From Spirochaetae bacterium HGW-Spirochaetae-4 (GTDB lineage Bacteria; Spirochaetota; Spirochaetia; Sphaerochaetales; Sphaerochaetaceae): a stretch of DNA of 64,000 bases. A model generated the notes under the pieces. It saw only the letters and a program-made list of their open reading frames with translations. It did no database searches and was not told the DNA's origin. Shown here in pieces: positions 17,841 through 26,837 of the stretch; the first letter of the stretch is position 1, and each line of letters begins with the position of its first letter. Where the stretch lies: assembly GCA_002839335.1 (NCBI GenBank), contig PGXU01000016.1, positions 1-64,000 on the forward strand, given 5' to 3'. The position numbers and the translations under genes are program-made.

Positions 17841-19532
17841 TCACATCTGCTCTCCAGCTGCCGTAGCCGTTTTCGAATTGAAGAAAAGCGATTTGATTGA
17901 TTTGTATGCGATCACTACAGCCAATCCGATCAGAAGGAGGGCAAACACCAACTGCATCCCGTCATTCAGGATGCCGAAGGAGCCGTTAAGAATTCTCGCG
18001 GATTTCTGGACAATGATCTGTCCCAGCGCGGTGAAGGTTATCGCCAGCATGACAAGCATGGGAATCCATGTCATGGCACCGCCTTTTTGGGTCTTGCGTA
18101 GGAATATCGCAATGGCGCACAGGGCCAGGGCCCCGATCATCTGGTTTGCGGAACCGAATAGCGGCCAAATATGTCGGTATCCTATTTTTGCCAGCATGAA
18201 CCCGAGGAACAGGGTGATGCCGGTCGCGAAATACGTGTTCGTCAGCAACTTTTGGATACGTGGCATATGCTGGTCATCGGTTGAGTTGTCGAGGAACAGC
18301 TCCTGGAAGGAAAGTCTGCCTACCCGGGCGACAGAATCCAAACTGGTGAGGGCGAACGCGCTGATTGCCAAGGTGATGATCGTGGTGCTGGCCAGGGAGG
18401 GGATACCGGCTTTCGTAAGGAAGCTAGCCACCGCCAAAGCGAAAATTTGTGGAGGCGTACCTGCCGGAAGAACTCCTTGGCTAGCCACAGCTCCAGCACA
18501 TATCAAGGCAATGATCGCCAACAGGCATTCCACCAGCATGGCACCGAATGTCACCGGCAGCATATCCTTCTCGTTTCGTATTTGTTTCGATGATGTTTCA
18601 CTGCTTATGAGGCTATGGAATCCGGAGACCGCTCCACATGCGACAGTAACGAAGAGAATCGGGAAGAGATGTTGGCCACCGATGGTAAACCCCAGGAATG
18701 CAGGCAAGTGGATGGTGGGATTTGCGATGAATATCCCCACCATGGCCGCAAGCATCATGAATACCAACAGGAAACTGTTCAGATAATCCCGTGGTTGCAG
18801 CAGTACCCAGACCGGAAGCACCGAAGCGAGGAATATGTAGGCGAAAACAAGATACATCCAGATCTGTTTCGGGATGAATGTGGGAAATGCCATTCCCAGG
18901 ATGATGCTGGTGACCAGCAATACGATTGCCACCAGGTTGCTTCTCAGAGCCGACGGCCTGCGCCTCTTCATGTAGATGCCGAGCAGGAACGCGAAGCCCA
19001 TGAAGGCGATGCTGGTCGAAGCCGTGGATCCATTGACTATGCTCCTGCTTCCATCGGCACCATATCCTGCGAAGGTTCCCGCCACTATATCGGAAAATGC
19101 GGCGATCACCAGAATGGAGAAGAGCCAGACGAACAACAGGAACAGCCGTTTGCCGACCTTCCCAATATAGATTTCGATGATATAACCGATCGAACGTCCT
19201 TTGTTTCTCACAGAGGCGAAAATCGATCCGAAATCCTGGACAGCCCCAATGAAGATCCCTCCGACCAATATCCACAATACGACAGGAAGCCAGCCGAATA
19301 TCGCAGCCTGGATAGGTCCATTGATTGGTCCGGCACCCGCGATCGATGCGAACTGATGCCCGAAGACGACCTGGGCTCCGGTGGGTACGTAATCCACACC
19401 ATCCTCCAGCTCCACCGCTGGTGTCCTGCGGGTGGGATCTACTCCCCACCGCTTTGCCAGGAACTTGCCATAGGTGATATAAGCTACGATGAGAATGACA
19501 ATGGACACAATCAGCAACACTATTCCGTTCAT
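17841..19532 (-). CDS. cstA: Carbon starvation protein CstA-family transporter
   Basis: A 563-residue membrane protein with about 15 hydrophobic segments. The CstA signature is strong: 'GHQFASIAGAGPINGP', 'FIGAVQDFGSIFASVRNKGRSIG', 'SGFHSLISSETSSKQI' and 'LFGSANQMIGALAL'. CstA proteins import peptides and/or pyruvate during carbon limitation. The start at 19532 has AGAGGA 5 bases upstream; longer starts at 19547 and 19619 are in frame. It is shorter than the E. coli protein, as in many anaerobes. A GPH transporter follows on the same strand. Confidence 0.93.
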   Translation of the reverse strand: MNGIVLLIVSIVILIVAYITYGKFLAKRWGVDPTRRTPAVELEDGVDYVPTGAQVVFGHQFASIAGAGPINGPIQAAIFGWLPVVLWILVGGIFIGAVQDFGSIFASVRNKGRSIGYIIEIYIGKVGKRLFLLFVWLFSILVIAAFSDIVAGTFAGYGADGSRSIVNGSTASTSIAFMGFAFLLGIYMKRRRPSALRSNLVAIVLLVTSIILGMAFPTFIPKQIWMYLVFAYIFLASVLPVWVLLQPRDYLNSFLLVFMMLAAMVGIFIANPTIHLPAFLGFTIGGQHLFPILFVTVACGAVSGFHSLISSETSSKQIRNEKDMLPVTFGAMLVECLLAIIALICAGAVASQGVLPAGTPPQIFALAVASFLTKAGIPSLASTTIITLAISAFALTSLDSVARVGRLSFQELFLDNSTDDQHMPRIQKLLTNTYFATGITLFLGFMLAKIGYRHIWPLFGSANQMIGALALCAIAIFLRKTQKGGAMTWIPMLVMLAITFTALGQIIVQKSARILNGSFGILNDGMQLVFALLLIGLAVVIAYKSIKSLFFNSKTATAAGEQM

Positions 19533-19720
19533 AATGGTCCTCTTCATGTTCTTGATGGTCTGGGAACACCGATTGCTCAACAATACTGTACCCGACTGTC
19601 CCCCCGCAATAAAATTCACTGGTTTCCAGCAAAATTTTGTGAATATCGCCCGATTGCCTTGATTTTACCTTCATGCGGCCATACTTTGATACTTGAGCAT
19701 ATATCATAATTGGAGGAACT

Positions 19721-20752
19721 ATGTACGTACCGAAAGAGTCGCGTTATCAAGACATGCAGTACAACTACTGCGGAAGAAGCGGATTGAAACTTCCTGCCGT
19801 ATCACTCGGCCTTTGGCATAATTTTGGGGATGCGACATCGCTGACCAACGCCCGTAAGATGGTGCACACCGCATTCGACCTGGGGATCACACATTTCGAC
19901 CTGGCGAACAACTACGGACCGCCCGCCGGTTCCGCGGAACTGAATTTCGGCAAGTTGTTGGCACAGGACTTGTCGGCATACCGTGACGAGCTGATCATTT
20001 CCACTAAAGCAGGGTACAACATGTGGCCAGGCCCTTACGGGGAATGGGGGAGCCGCAAATATCTGTTGGCCAGCCTCGACCAGAGCTTGAAGCGGATGGG
20101 ATTGGACTATGTCGACATCTTCTATTCTCACCGGTTCGATCCCAATACACCGTTGGAAGAAACCATGGGCGCATTGGAAACGGCATACCGGCAGGGCAAG
20201 GCATTGTATGTCGGACTCTCGTCCTATTCTGGAAAGAAGACCAGGGAAGCATACGAGATCCTGAAAGCCCGCAATGTGCCGGTGCTCATCCACCAGCCTT
20301 CGTATTCGATGCTGAACCGCTGGGTCGAGGAGGACCTGCTAGATACGGTCGGCGAACTCGGTATCGGCACCATCTGTTTTTCTCCACTGGCACAAGGCAT
20401 GCTTTCCGACAAGTATCTCAAGGGAATCCCCGAAGGTAGCCGTGCGGCGACCGCCGGAACAGCCCTTTCGGAGAAATTGTTGACCAAGGAGAATTTGGAA
20501 AGGATTTCGAAACTGAACGATATGGCTACCCGACGTGGACAGAGCTTGGCCCAAATGGCATTGGCCTGGGTCTTGCGTCGCAAGGAAGTCACTTCGGTCC
20601 TCATTGGAGCCAGTTCACCACAGCAGATCGTGGAGAATGTCGGTGCCTTGGGGAATCTGGAGTTCTCGGCAGCGGAATTGGCGGAAATCGACGACTACGC
20701 CCAGGAGGGAAATATCAACCTGTGGGCACGCTCGAGCAAAGCCGGTTCCTAG
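19721..20752 (+). CDS. gpr: L-glyceraldehyde 3-phosphate reductase (YghZ-type aldo/keto reductase)
   Basis: A 343-residue aldo/keto reductase very close to E. coli YghZ/Gpr, which reduces L-glyceraldehyde 3-phosphate and methylglyoxal with NADPH. Shared stretches include 'CGRSGLKLPAVSLGLWHNFGD', 'HFDLANNYGPPAGSAE', 'GPYGEWGSRKYLLASLDQ' and 'MALAWVLRRKEVTSVLIGAS'. GGAGGAACT precedes the ATG. A weak TTGATT-17-TACTTT promoter lies at 19659-19687 in the gap shared with cstA, which is divergent. A structured repeat follows the stop. Confidence 0.92.
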   Translation: MYVPKESRYQDMQYNYCGRSGLKLPAVSLGLWHNFGDATSLTNARKMVHTAFDLGITHFDLANNYGPPAGSAELNFGKLLAQDLSAYRDELIISTKAGYNMWPGPYGEWGSRKYLLASLDQSLKRMGLDYVDIFYSHRFDPNTPLEETMGALETAYRQGKALYVGLSSYSGKKTREAYEILKARNVPVLIHQPSYSMLNRWVEEDLLDTVGELGIGTICFSPLAQGMLSDKYLKGIPEGSRAATAGTALSEKLLTKENLERISKLNDMATRRGQSLAQMALAWVLRRKEVTSVLIGASSPQQIVENVGALGNLEFSAAELAEIDDYAQEGNINLWARSSKAGS

Positions 20753-20770
20753 TGGACTGTAAACTTTAAT

Positions 20771-20847
20771 ACTTTATTGCCAAACGAAGCGAGAGGAGAG
20801 GGGCTATGCAATGGCCACTTTACCGAGCGAGTGCAGGCAACGTAAGG
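20771..20847. repeat. Structured dispersed repeat, copy A
   Basis: A 71-base unit (20777-20847) that matches 54715-54785 at 64 of 71 positions with no gap. Outer arms TTGCC (20777-20781) and GGCAA (20836-20840) pair, and the centre GGCTAT (20802-20807) pairs with ATGGCC (20811-20816) around GCA. Four of the seven differences from copy B form two compensatory pairs. It lies between the convergent gpr and plsC-like genes. The rest of the gap 20753-20914 holds nothing I recognise. Confidence 0.85.
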
Positions 20848-20914
20848 TAACCTATGTTACCTTTCACTTTCCTTCGGTCTAAGCGGTGTGTGGCGGCGTT
20901 CGTGTCGAATCTAG

Positions 20915-21583
20915 TCATACCGTTTTGGTCATGGTGAAATCGAGTTGGTGCCCCTCGTAGAATCCCCAATGGGAAGGGGGCATCAGCTCTGCCAACCGCA
21001 ACATGATCTCATCGACCAGCTTCTGACGACCGTCGGCATCCAAACGGCCTCCCTTGTTGGCCACTTCGAACGGCTTTCCCACCGCAATGGTTAAGGGTGT
21101 CCTGCGCAAACGCTTGATGTTCTTACCGAAATTCTCGAATCCAGTGATTGCGATCGGCACCATGGGGACCTGTTTTTTATGGGCTATGAATGCGACGCCG
21201 GCCTTACCTTGTTGGAGCGTACCGTCACTGCTACGGGTCCCTTCCGGAGCGATGGCGAGGATATTGCCGCGGTCCAGGATGGAAAAACACTGTTCCATGG
21301 TCTGGCGACCCATGTTTTCCCTGTCCACGGGAATCGAGTTCCACAGGTTCATGAGAAATCGCGTTCCCATATGGTCCCACAATTCCTGCTTTGCCATCGC
21401 TACCATTTCGCGCGGTCTCATGAACACATACATCAAGGGTCCGTCAAAAGTGGAAGTATGGTTCGCGATCAACATGAACGGTCCGGTACGTGGGACTTTT
21501 TCAAGCTCGTCCAGATTCATCGTAAAGAACATGCGCAGCAGTGTGCGTAACACTGCGTTGGTAATGCGTTCGGATAATTTCAT
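20915..21583 (-). CDS. plsC: 1-acyl-sn-glycerol-3-phosphate acyltransferase
   Basis: A 222-residue PlsC-family enzyme that adds the second acyl chain to lysophosphatidic acid at the inner membrane. The catalytic NHTSTFD motif (HxxxxD) and the EGTRS substrate motif are both intact, with a hydrophobic N-terminal segment before them. It is the last of three minus-strand genes (hypothetical lipoprotein, AEC permease, plsC) with gaps of 32 and 39 bases, so they probably share one transcript. The structured repeat at 20771-20847 lies just past its stop. Confidence 0.9.
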   Translation of the reverse strand: MKLSERITNAVLRTLLRMFFTMNLDELEKVPRTGPFMLIANHTSTFDGPLMYVFMRPREMVAMAKQELWDHMGTRFLMNLWNSIPVDRENMGRQTMEQCFSILDRGNILAIAPEGTRSSDGTLQQGKAGVAFIAHKKQVPMVPIAITGFENFGKNIKRLRRTPLTIAVGKPFEVANKGGRLDADGRQKLVDEIMLRLAELMPPSHWGFYEGHQLDFTMTKTV

Positions 21584-21622
21584 GGATTCAATATAGCAGA
21601 GGATTCTGTTTAGTGGTAGCTA

Positions 21623-22504
21623 TCATGTTGCGAGAATGAACGCGATTGGAATGGTGACCACTCCCAATAGTGTGGAAAGCATCACTATCGGTCCCGCGTA
21701 CTCGGAACGGATACCATACCGGAGGGGCAATACGGAGGTGAACACGGCCGACGGGAGGGTGGCTCCAACGATTAGCACTGTCCGTGCCACTCCCGTGATG
21801 CCGAAGATCCATGTGGCGAGAAGGGCGAATGCAAAGCCGCCGACAAGCCGAATGAAGACTCCAGCGAGTATGTGCCGATTCACCGTCAGCTTGTCCTTGT
21901 TCAAGGTTCCTCCCAGCACAAACGCTGCGAGGGGCGGAGCGGCATCACCCCCGAACTCCATGGTTGTCAACACGGGTTGGGGGATGGGAATACCTGCGAT
22001 GCGTACGAGAAATCCGGCACATATTGCCCAGAGCAGGGGGGATTTGAGCATGTTGAGCACGGATTTGGTGGACAGGCCTCCCGTGAGTATCAAGATACCC
22101 AGGGTGAATACATATATCGTCAGAATCTGGTCAAATACCACAATCACACCCATCGCCGAAAGGCCTCCCCACAACTTCATGAGCGGAATGCCGATGAATC
22201 CGGAATTCATGAAAATTCCAGGGGGCATGAAATCACGTGCATCGATTTTGGCAATGCGTGCATACGCATAGGTGGTGAGCGCGAGCAAGGCGACTATCAA
22301 GGTTGTCGAACCGAGAATGTCCACCATCAGGGAGCCCTGCAGGTCACTGAAATACAACGAGTGGAACACCAGCATCGGCATGAAGAAGTCAACGATGAGC
22401 TTGACCAACAGCGATAGGTCGAACGAATGGTTCCTCGTCATGAAGAATCCACCCATAGAGATCAGGAGTATAGGCAACAGTTGCAGGAACGTCTCGATGA
22501 ACAT
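21623..22504 (-). CDS. AEC-family transporter (auxin efflux carrier type)
   Basis: A 293-residue permease with about ten membrane segments. Family features are 'FFMPMLVFHSLYF', 'PPGIFMNSGFIGIPLMKLWGG' (the conserved N/G-rich crossing) and 'LIVGATLPSAVFTSVLPLRYG'. Bacterial AEC proteins carry malate, malonate or other organic acids. It sits between a small lipoprotein-like gene upstream and plsC downstream on the same strand. Substrate cannot be assigned. Confidence 0.88.
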   Translation of the reverse strand: MFIETFLQLLPILLISMGGFFMTRNHSFDLSLLVKLIVDFFMPMLVFHSLYFSDLQGSLMVDILGSTTLIVALLALTTYAYARIAKIDARDFMPPGIFMNSGFIGIPLMKLWGGLSAMGVIVVFDQILTIYVFTLGILILTGGLSTKSVLNMLKSPLLWAICAGFLVRIAGIPIPQPVLTTMEFGGDAAPPLAAFVLGGTLNKDKLTVNRHILAGVFIRLVGGFAFALLATWIFGITGVARTVLIVGATLPSAVFTSVLPLRYGIRSEYAGPIVMLSTLLGVVTIPIAFILAT

Positions 22505-22536
22505 GGCTCACACTCGAGGCAGGAACAACCGGATAC

Positions 22537-22863
22537 TCAAGAGTCCCGTCTGTGGTGATAGTCCCTGTTGTCCTTCTTGCGCGCCAAAGACAAGCCGCCG
22601 AACCCGCTGATGATCGCCATATAGAAGCCGAAATCATACCACCATCCGGTGTTGAACGATTCGTAGATCCTGACTTCCGGTTTGAAAAGCCTGACTATGA
22701 GGGAAATCGGTGCGATCCATCCATGCCAGACTCCCATGAGGAATCCCGCCGGCTTCCTTCCCTCCGATTCGATGGTGCCGGGAAAACACGACGATAGCAG
22801 GATCAACAATGCCATGGCAAGAACGAACAGCGATATTTTGACTCTTCGACTATTCTGGTTCAT
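22537..22863 (-). CDS. Hypothetical membrane/lipoprotein
   Basis: A 108-residue protein with a signal-like N-terminus ending in the lipobox-like LSSC (near residue 24), a middle 'GWIAPISLIVRLFKPEVRIYE' and a second hydrophobic stretch 'WWYDFGFYMAIISGFGGLSL'. AGGAGG lies about 8 bases before the ATG at 22863. Similar short proteins with a 'W.G..aP.sli..lf' pattern occur as uncharacterised families; I cannot name a function. It heads the AEC-plsC gene string. Confidence 0.65.
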   Translation of the reverse strand: MNQNSRRVKISLFVLAMALLILLSSCFPGTIESEGRKPAGFLMGVWHGWIAPISLIVRLFKPEVRIYESFNTGWWYDFGFYMAIISGFGGLSLARKKDNRDYHHRRDS

Positions 22864-22971
22864 GAAACAAGGCCTCCTTGTAGTGTTGATGGAGTATATC
22901 ACATCAATTGTCCTTTGGTGTACTCAAAGACAATGGTATAATCGCCAGTGATCGACAGCACGGAGGATACT

Positions 22972-23568
22972 ATGAAGATAATCGGATTCAATGGAAGTCC
23001 AAGGAAGACCGGGAATACCGCCGCCATCATGAAATCCCTATTGCAGGGGGCGCAAGAAGCCGGGGCTCAAGTGGAGTACATCCATCTCCCATCGTATCAT
23101 ATCGAAGGGTGCATCGGTTGCGAGCGTTGCCGGAAGGACAAGACCTGTACGCAATTCTACGACGGCATGCATCTGCTGTATCCGAAATTGATCGAGGCCG
23201 ATGGTATCATACTCGGCTCCCCCACCTACAACTACAATGTGACTCCTTGGATGAAAGCGTTCATCGACCGGTTGTACCCTTTCTTCGATTTCACCGAGCC
23301 GCGGCCGGGCCCCTATACGTCACGATTGGCGGACATGGGGAAACGGGCCCTGGTGTTCGGAGTCTGCGAGCAGGTGGACCCGAAGGAGATGGGATATACG
23401 ATCGTCTCCATGCAGGATGCGATCGCCGTCCTCGGGTATGGCATGTCCGAACCGCTGGCTTTTCCGGCCCATTTCGGGCCCCAGTCGGCCGGCAAGTCTG
23501 AAAAGGAAATGGAAAGGGCTCGGAAGGCCGGTTTCGGCCTTGTCCAGGAATTCCATGTCATAAATTGA
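22972..23568 (+). CDS. NADPH-dependent FMN reductase / iron-sulfur flavoprotein-like
   Basis: A 198-residue flavodoxin-fold protein. The FMN phosphate loop GSPRKTGNT is at residues 8-16, 'GSPTYNYNVTPWMKAFIDRL' is the second flavin contact, and 'EGCIGCERCRKDKTC' holds closely spaced cysteines of the kind that bind an Fe-S cluster in the iron-sulfur flavoproteins of anaerobes. GGAGG precedes the ATG. Likely a cytosolic electron carrier or quinone/metal reductase; partner unknown. Confidence 0.85.
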   Translation: MKIIGFNGSPRKTGNTAAIMKSLLQGAQEAGAQVEYIHLPSYHIEGCIGCERCRKDKTCTQFYDGMHLLYPKLIEADGIILGSPTYNYNVTPWMKAFIDRLYPFFDFTEPRPGPYTSRLADMGKRALVFGVCEQVDPKEMGYTIVSMQDAIAVLGYGMSEPLAFPAHFGPQSAGKSEKEMERARKAGFGLVQEFHVIN

Positions 23569-23664
23569 CTTTTATACCTAAAGCACCAAAGTACTCGTCC
23601 TTGCATTCTCCGCCAATTGGGGTATCATGAAATTGATATGCAGCAACAAGGAGCCGGCAAACAT

Positions 23665-26019
23665 ATGCAGGAGACGAAACGGTGCATCGGTGTATTCACT
23701 GCCTCGTTGGACGATGGGTACCAATCTACGATTTGGCATGCGATAGAACAATCCGCCCGGGAACATGGATTCGGTTCCATATCTTTCCTGGGTTCGCGCC
23801 TGGGCTCGCCCATTGCTTCCGAGGCTTCGTCAAACCTGGCATACCATTTGGCGAATGTCGGGAATATCGACGGCTTGATCATCATCGCCTCCTCGTTGGC
23901 CACGTTCTTCACGTCGGTGGACTTGAAGGAGTTTTTCGCACCGTGGGCCGATTTGCCCCGGGTCTCGATCGGCATGCGGATTCCCGGAATGTCCGATGTC
24001 ATCGTCGAGGGAACCAACGGCATTTCCAGTTTGGTGGAACACCTCGTCGACGAACATGGCAGAAGGCGATTCGCGGTGATTTGCGGGCCTGGTAGTCACG
24101 ACGAGGCTATCAGCAGGTTGCATGCCTGTAGGAACATCCTGGAGCAACGGGAAATTCCCCTGGACGAACGGATGGTGATACCGGGTTCCTTTACCCAAGA
24201 ATCGGGTACCCATGCGGTACGTATCCTTTGTGAATCTGGAATTCCCTTCGATGCACTCGTATGTCTGAACGACCGGATGGCCCAGGGAGCCTTGGAGGAA
24301 TTGTCGCAGCGGGGCATCCGGGTCCCGGACGATGTCTCGGTAATCGGATTCGACGGAATAGAATCCTCCAGGTATTCCTTGCCACCACTCACCACCGTCG
24401 TACAGCCAATGCATGAATTGGGTGTTACCGCAGTGGATATGTTGGAGCGGTTGATGCAAGGCGGGCGGGAGGAGCATATTTCCCTTTCCTGTTCTCCATT
24501 GGTCAGGGAATCCTGCGGATGTGGCCCCAGGTTCAACTATACACCGAATTTCCACGAGATTCCCCGGTATGCAAGCAGTTCCGAACACCAGGCGATGTTC
24601 GATCTCATGATCCTCATACGCAAGGGCGACTACAACGGTCTGATCATGCGACTCAATCGGGCTATCGATACCACCGGGACCGAGAATGGGTCGGTCGATC
24701 GTTGGAACGAATACCTGTCGATCGTGGAACACCATTGCGAGAACACTCCATTGGCTGGAGACATGTCGCTTTCGACCCTCATGGGAGCCGCCCGTGTGTT
24801 TACCAACGAAAAGATCGGACGGTACCAGGCGGCGAAACGGATAGCCGCCGAGTCGTCGTTCGAGACGTTGCGCCAAGTGAGTGCGATGTTGGCGGGAGCA
24901 TTCGAACTTGCCGATATGTTTTCCAACCTGAAGAGGGGATTGCAGCTATTTGGCCTCGATCGTGGATATCTGGTAGTCTTCAACAGGAAAAAGGGGAAAG
25001 CCCGATTGTTGATGAGTGTCGAGGATGAACAGCGCTCCGACCCATCTTTTTCGCAAGAGTTCGATTATGCGCAACTGTTGCCTGCCCGAATCGGGCCTGT
25101 ATGGAGACAAGGCCAATGGATACTCATGCCGTTGGTATACAACGATGAACCCTTGGGATATCTGATAATTCCCATCGGAATCGTTCTGCCGGCACTCTAC
25201 GATGTCCTGCAGGAACAGATTTCAAGCAACTTGAAGGGGACATTGCTGCTTGAGCAGATCAGATCCCATGAGAGGACGTTGGCGGAGCAGGTGGAATTGC
25301 GGACCAAGGACCTGATCCGTACGAACCGTGAATTGTCCAATGAAATCAAACGCCGCACAGAACTCGAACATGAGGTCATGGAGATATCCAGCAAGACCAT
25401 GGAACGGATCGGACAGGATTTGCACGATGACCTGTGCCAACATCTGTTGGGGATCTCGCTACTCGCATCTTCAGTCAAGAAGACTGTGTTGGACCACCAT
25501 CAGGTACAACCGGAAACCCTGGAGCGCATCAGTTCGCTGCTTACCGAATCCATCGGCAAGATAAAGACCATATCCCGTGGTTTGTTACCCTTGGAGATGG
25601 ATTCGCATACATTCGCGCAACGGTTGGAGGCCTTGGTCGGAGATACGAAACGGTATGCCCATGTGGATATATCGGTCAAGATCGATTCCGCGTTCGAAAT
25701 AGCCGATGCCGATAGGGCCTTGCATATATTCAGGATTATCCAGGAAGCCCTGACCAATGCTATCCGTCATTCCAATGCACACCATATCGTGATCTCATTA
25801 CAGGTACAGCAAGATTCGGACGGGAGCGTCCAACGGATTGCTTCCATTGCGGACGATGGTGTCGGTTTGCCCAAACAGCTTCACAAGAATGGCTTGGGTT
25901 TGCGTATCATGCGAAACAGGGCGAGTATGGCAAAAGCCGAATTGAGTATCGATTCCTCCTCCGGAGGAACGGTGGTTCGAATACGGGTTCCAGGGAGAAA
26001 CGATGAGAAATCAAATTGA
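23665..26019 (+). CDS. Cytoplasmic histidine kinase with LacI-type ligand-binding domain
   Basis: A 784-residue sensor kinase with an unusual domain order. Residues 5 to about 285 match the sugar-binding domain of LacI/GalR regulators ('DALVCLNDRMAQGALEELSQRGIRVPDDVSVIGFDG', 'TTVVQPMHELG'), but no helix-turn-helix precedes it. A GAF-like region (about 400-540), a coiled coil, a HisKA_3 box (QDLHDDLCQH, His587) and an ATPase domain (N-box near 693, DDGVGLP near 729) follow. There is no signal peptide or membrane segment. It overlaps the next response-regulator gene by 17 bases. An ATG at 23638 is an alternative start. Probably senses an intracellular sugar. Confidence 0.88.
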   Translation: MQETKRCIGVFTASLDDGYQSTIWHAIEQSAREHGFGSISFLGSRLGSPIASEASSNLAYHLANVGNIDGLIIIASSLATFFTSVDLKEFFAPWADLPRVSIGMRIPGMSDVIVEGTNGISSLVEHLVDEHGRRRFAVICGPGSHDEAISRLHACRNILEQREIPLDERMVIPGSFTQESGTHAVRILCESGIPFDALVCLNDRMAQGALEELSQRGIRVPDDVSVIGFDGIESSRYSLPPLTTVVQPMHELGVTAVDMLERLMQGGREEHISLSCSPLVRESCGCGPRFNYTPNFHEIPRYASSSEHQAMFDLMILIRKGDYNGLIMRLNRAIDTTGTENGSVDRWNEYLSIVEHHCENTPLAGDMSLSTLMGAARVFTNEKIGRYQAAKRIAAESSFETLRQVSAMLAGAFELADMFSNLKRGLQLFGLDRGYLVVFNRKKGKARLLMSVEDEQRSDPSFSQEFDYAQLLPARIGPVWRQGQWILMPLVYNDEPLGYLIIPIGIVLPALYDVLQEQISSNLKGTLLLEQIRSHERTLAEQVELRTKDLIRTNRELSNEIKRRTELEHEVMEISSKTMERIGQDLHDDLCQHLLGISLLASSVKKTVLDHHQVQPETLERISSLLTESIGKIKTISRGLLPLEMDSHTFAQRLEALVGDTKRYAHVDISVKIDSAFEIADADRALHIFRIIQEALTNAIRHSNAHHIVISLQVQQDSDGSVQRIASIADDGVGLPKQLHKNGLGLRIMRNRASMAKAELSIDSSSGGTVVRIRVPGRNDEKSN

Positions 26020-26665
26020 ATTCGTGGTTGTCGATGACCATCCGTTGTTCCGTCAGGGGTTGGTGAGTGTCATAGGAAACAATGATCGCTATACGGTGAT
26101 CGGTGAAGCCAGGACGATTTCCGAAGCGCTTGGGATTATCGGGACACGTCCGCCCCATGTCCTCCTGGTCGATATTGCCTTGCAACAGGAGAATGGGCTT
26201 GAACTGGTCAAGCAAGTGAAGGCCATGTATCCCAAGATCCTTCAGATTGTCGTCTCCATGTACGATGAGATCATCTACGCTTCAAGTGCCCTGAAATCCG
26301 GTGCACGTGGATATGTCATGAAGCAAGAGGCTGCCGAGACCCTGCTGGAGGCGATCGACACGGTCTTGAAGGGAAAGATCTACCTTTCCGCCACCATGCA
26401 TGAACGGATGTTGGATTCCATGTTCGCCCAAGACTCGAATGCCATGGAGGTCGACCCCATCGTCCAGTTGAGCGTGCGTGAATTGGAGGTCTTGCGGTTG
26501 ATCGGTCAAGGATTCGGTGTCTCGGAAATTGGGGAAACCCTGAACCTTTCGGTAAAGACTGTCAACGTGTATCGTGACAATATTCGTCATAAGCTTTCCA
26601 TTGCCGATGCCGGTGAATTGCGGAAATTCGCGATCAAATGGGCGAGGGGCAATGAATCGTACTAG
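26003..26665 (+). CDS. NarL/FixJ-family response regulator
   Basis: A 220-residue two-component regulator. The receiver domain has the acidic pair (Asp11, Asp12), the phosphorylation site Asp57 in 'HVLLVDIALQQ', and Lys107 in 'GARGYVMK'. The C-terminal LuxR-type helix-turn-helix covers about 155-215 ('LSVRELEVLRLIGQGFGVSEIGETLNLSVKTVNVY'). AGGGAGAAACG precedes the ATG, and the gene overlaps the kinase gene, so it is surely its partner. Its probable targets are the sugar ABC transporter and GH3 genes that follow. Confidence 0.93.
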   Translation: MRNQIEFVVVDDHPLFRQGLVSVIGNNDRYTVIGEARTISEALGIIGTRPPHVLLVDIALQQENGLELVKQVKAMYPKILQIVVSMYDEIIYASSALKSGARGYVMKQEAAETLLEAIDTVLKGKIYLSATMHERMLDSMFAQDSNAMEVDPIVQLSVRELEVLRLIGQGFGVSEIGETLNLSVKTVNVYRDNIRHKLSIADAGELRKFAIKWARGNESY

Positions 26666-26682
26666 GACAAACGTCCTAGTAC
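26659..26682. promoter_or_regulatory. Perfect 10-bp inverted repeat after the response regulator
   Basis: GTACTAGGAC (26659-26668) and GTCCTAGTAC (26673-26682) flank a 4-base AAAC loop and overlap the stop codon (26663-26665). No U-run follows, so it is a poor terminator; an operator or an mRNA-stabilising stem fits better. The sugar-binding protein starts 155 bases downstream. Confidence 0.6.
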
Positions 26683-26837
26683 AAGTCAAGACAAATGCCC
26701 AATGGCGTCCTGCTCGGATCGATTGTAGCATTCGGTTGTGGGGAGAAGCATAGACCATTGCTCCCTGGATACATTGGTTCTTGCGCTATCCAATGAATCG
26801 ATATCCGCAAGGCATGCACAGGTAAGGAGGAATTGAA

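Noticed and set aside
18615-19709. Open frames of 364 codons on both strands over cstA
   Set aside because: Shadows of the cstA gene, whose family match is certain.
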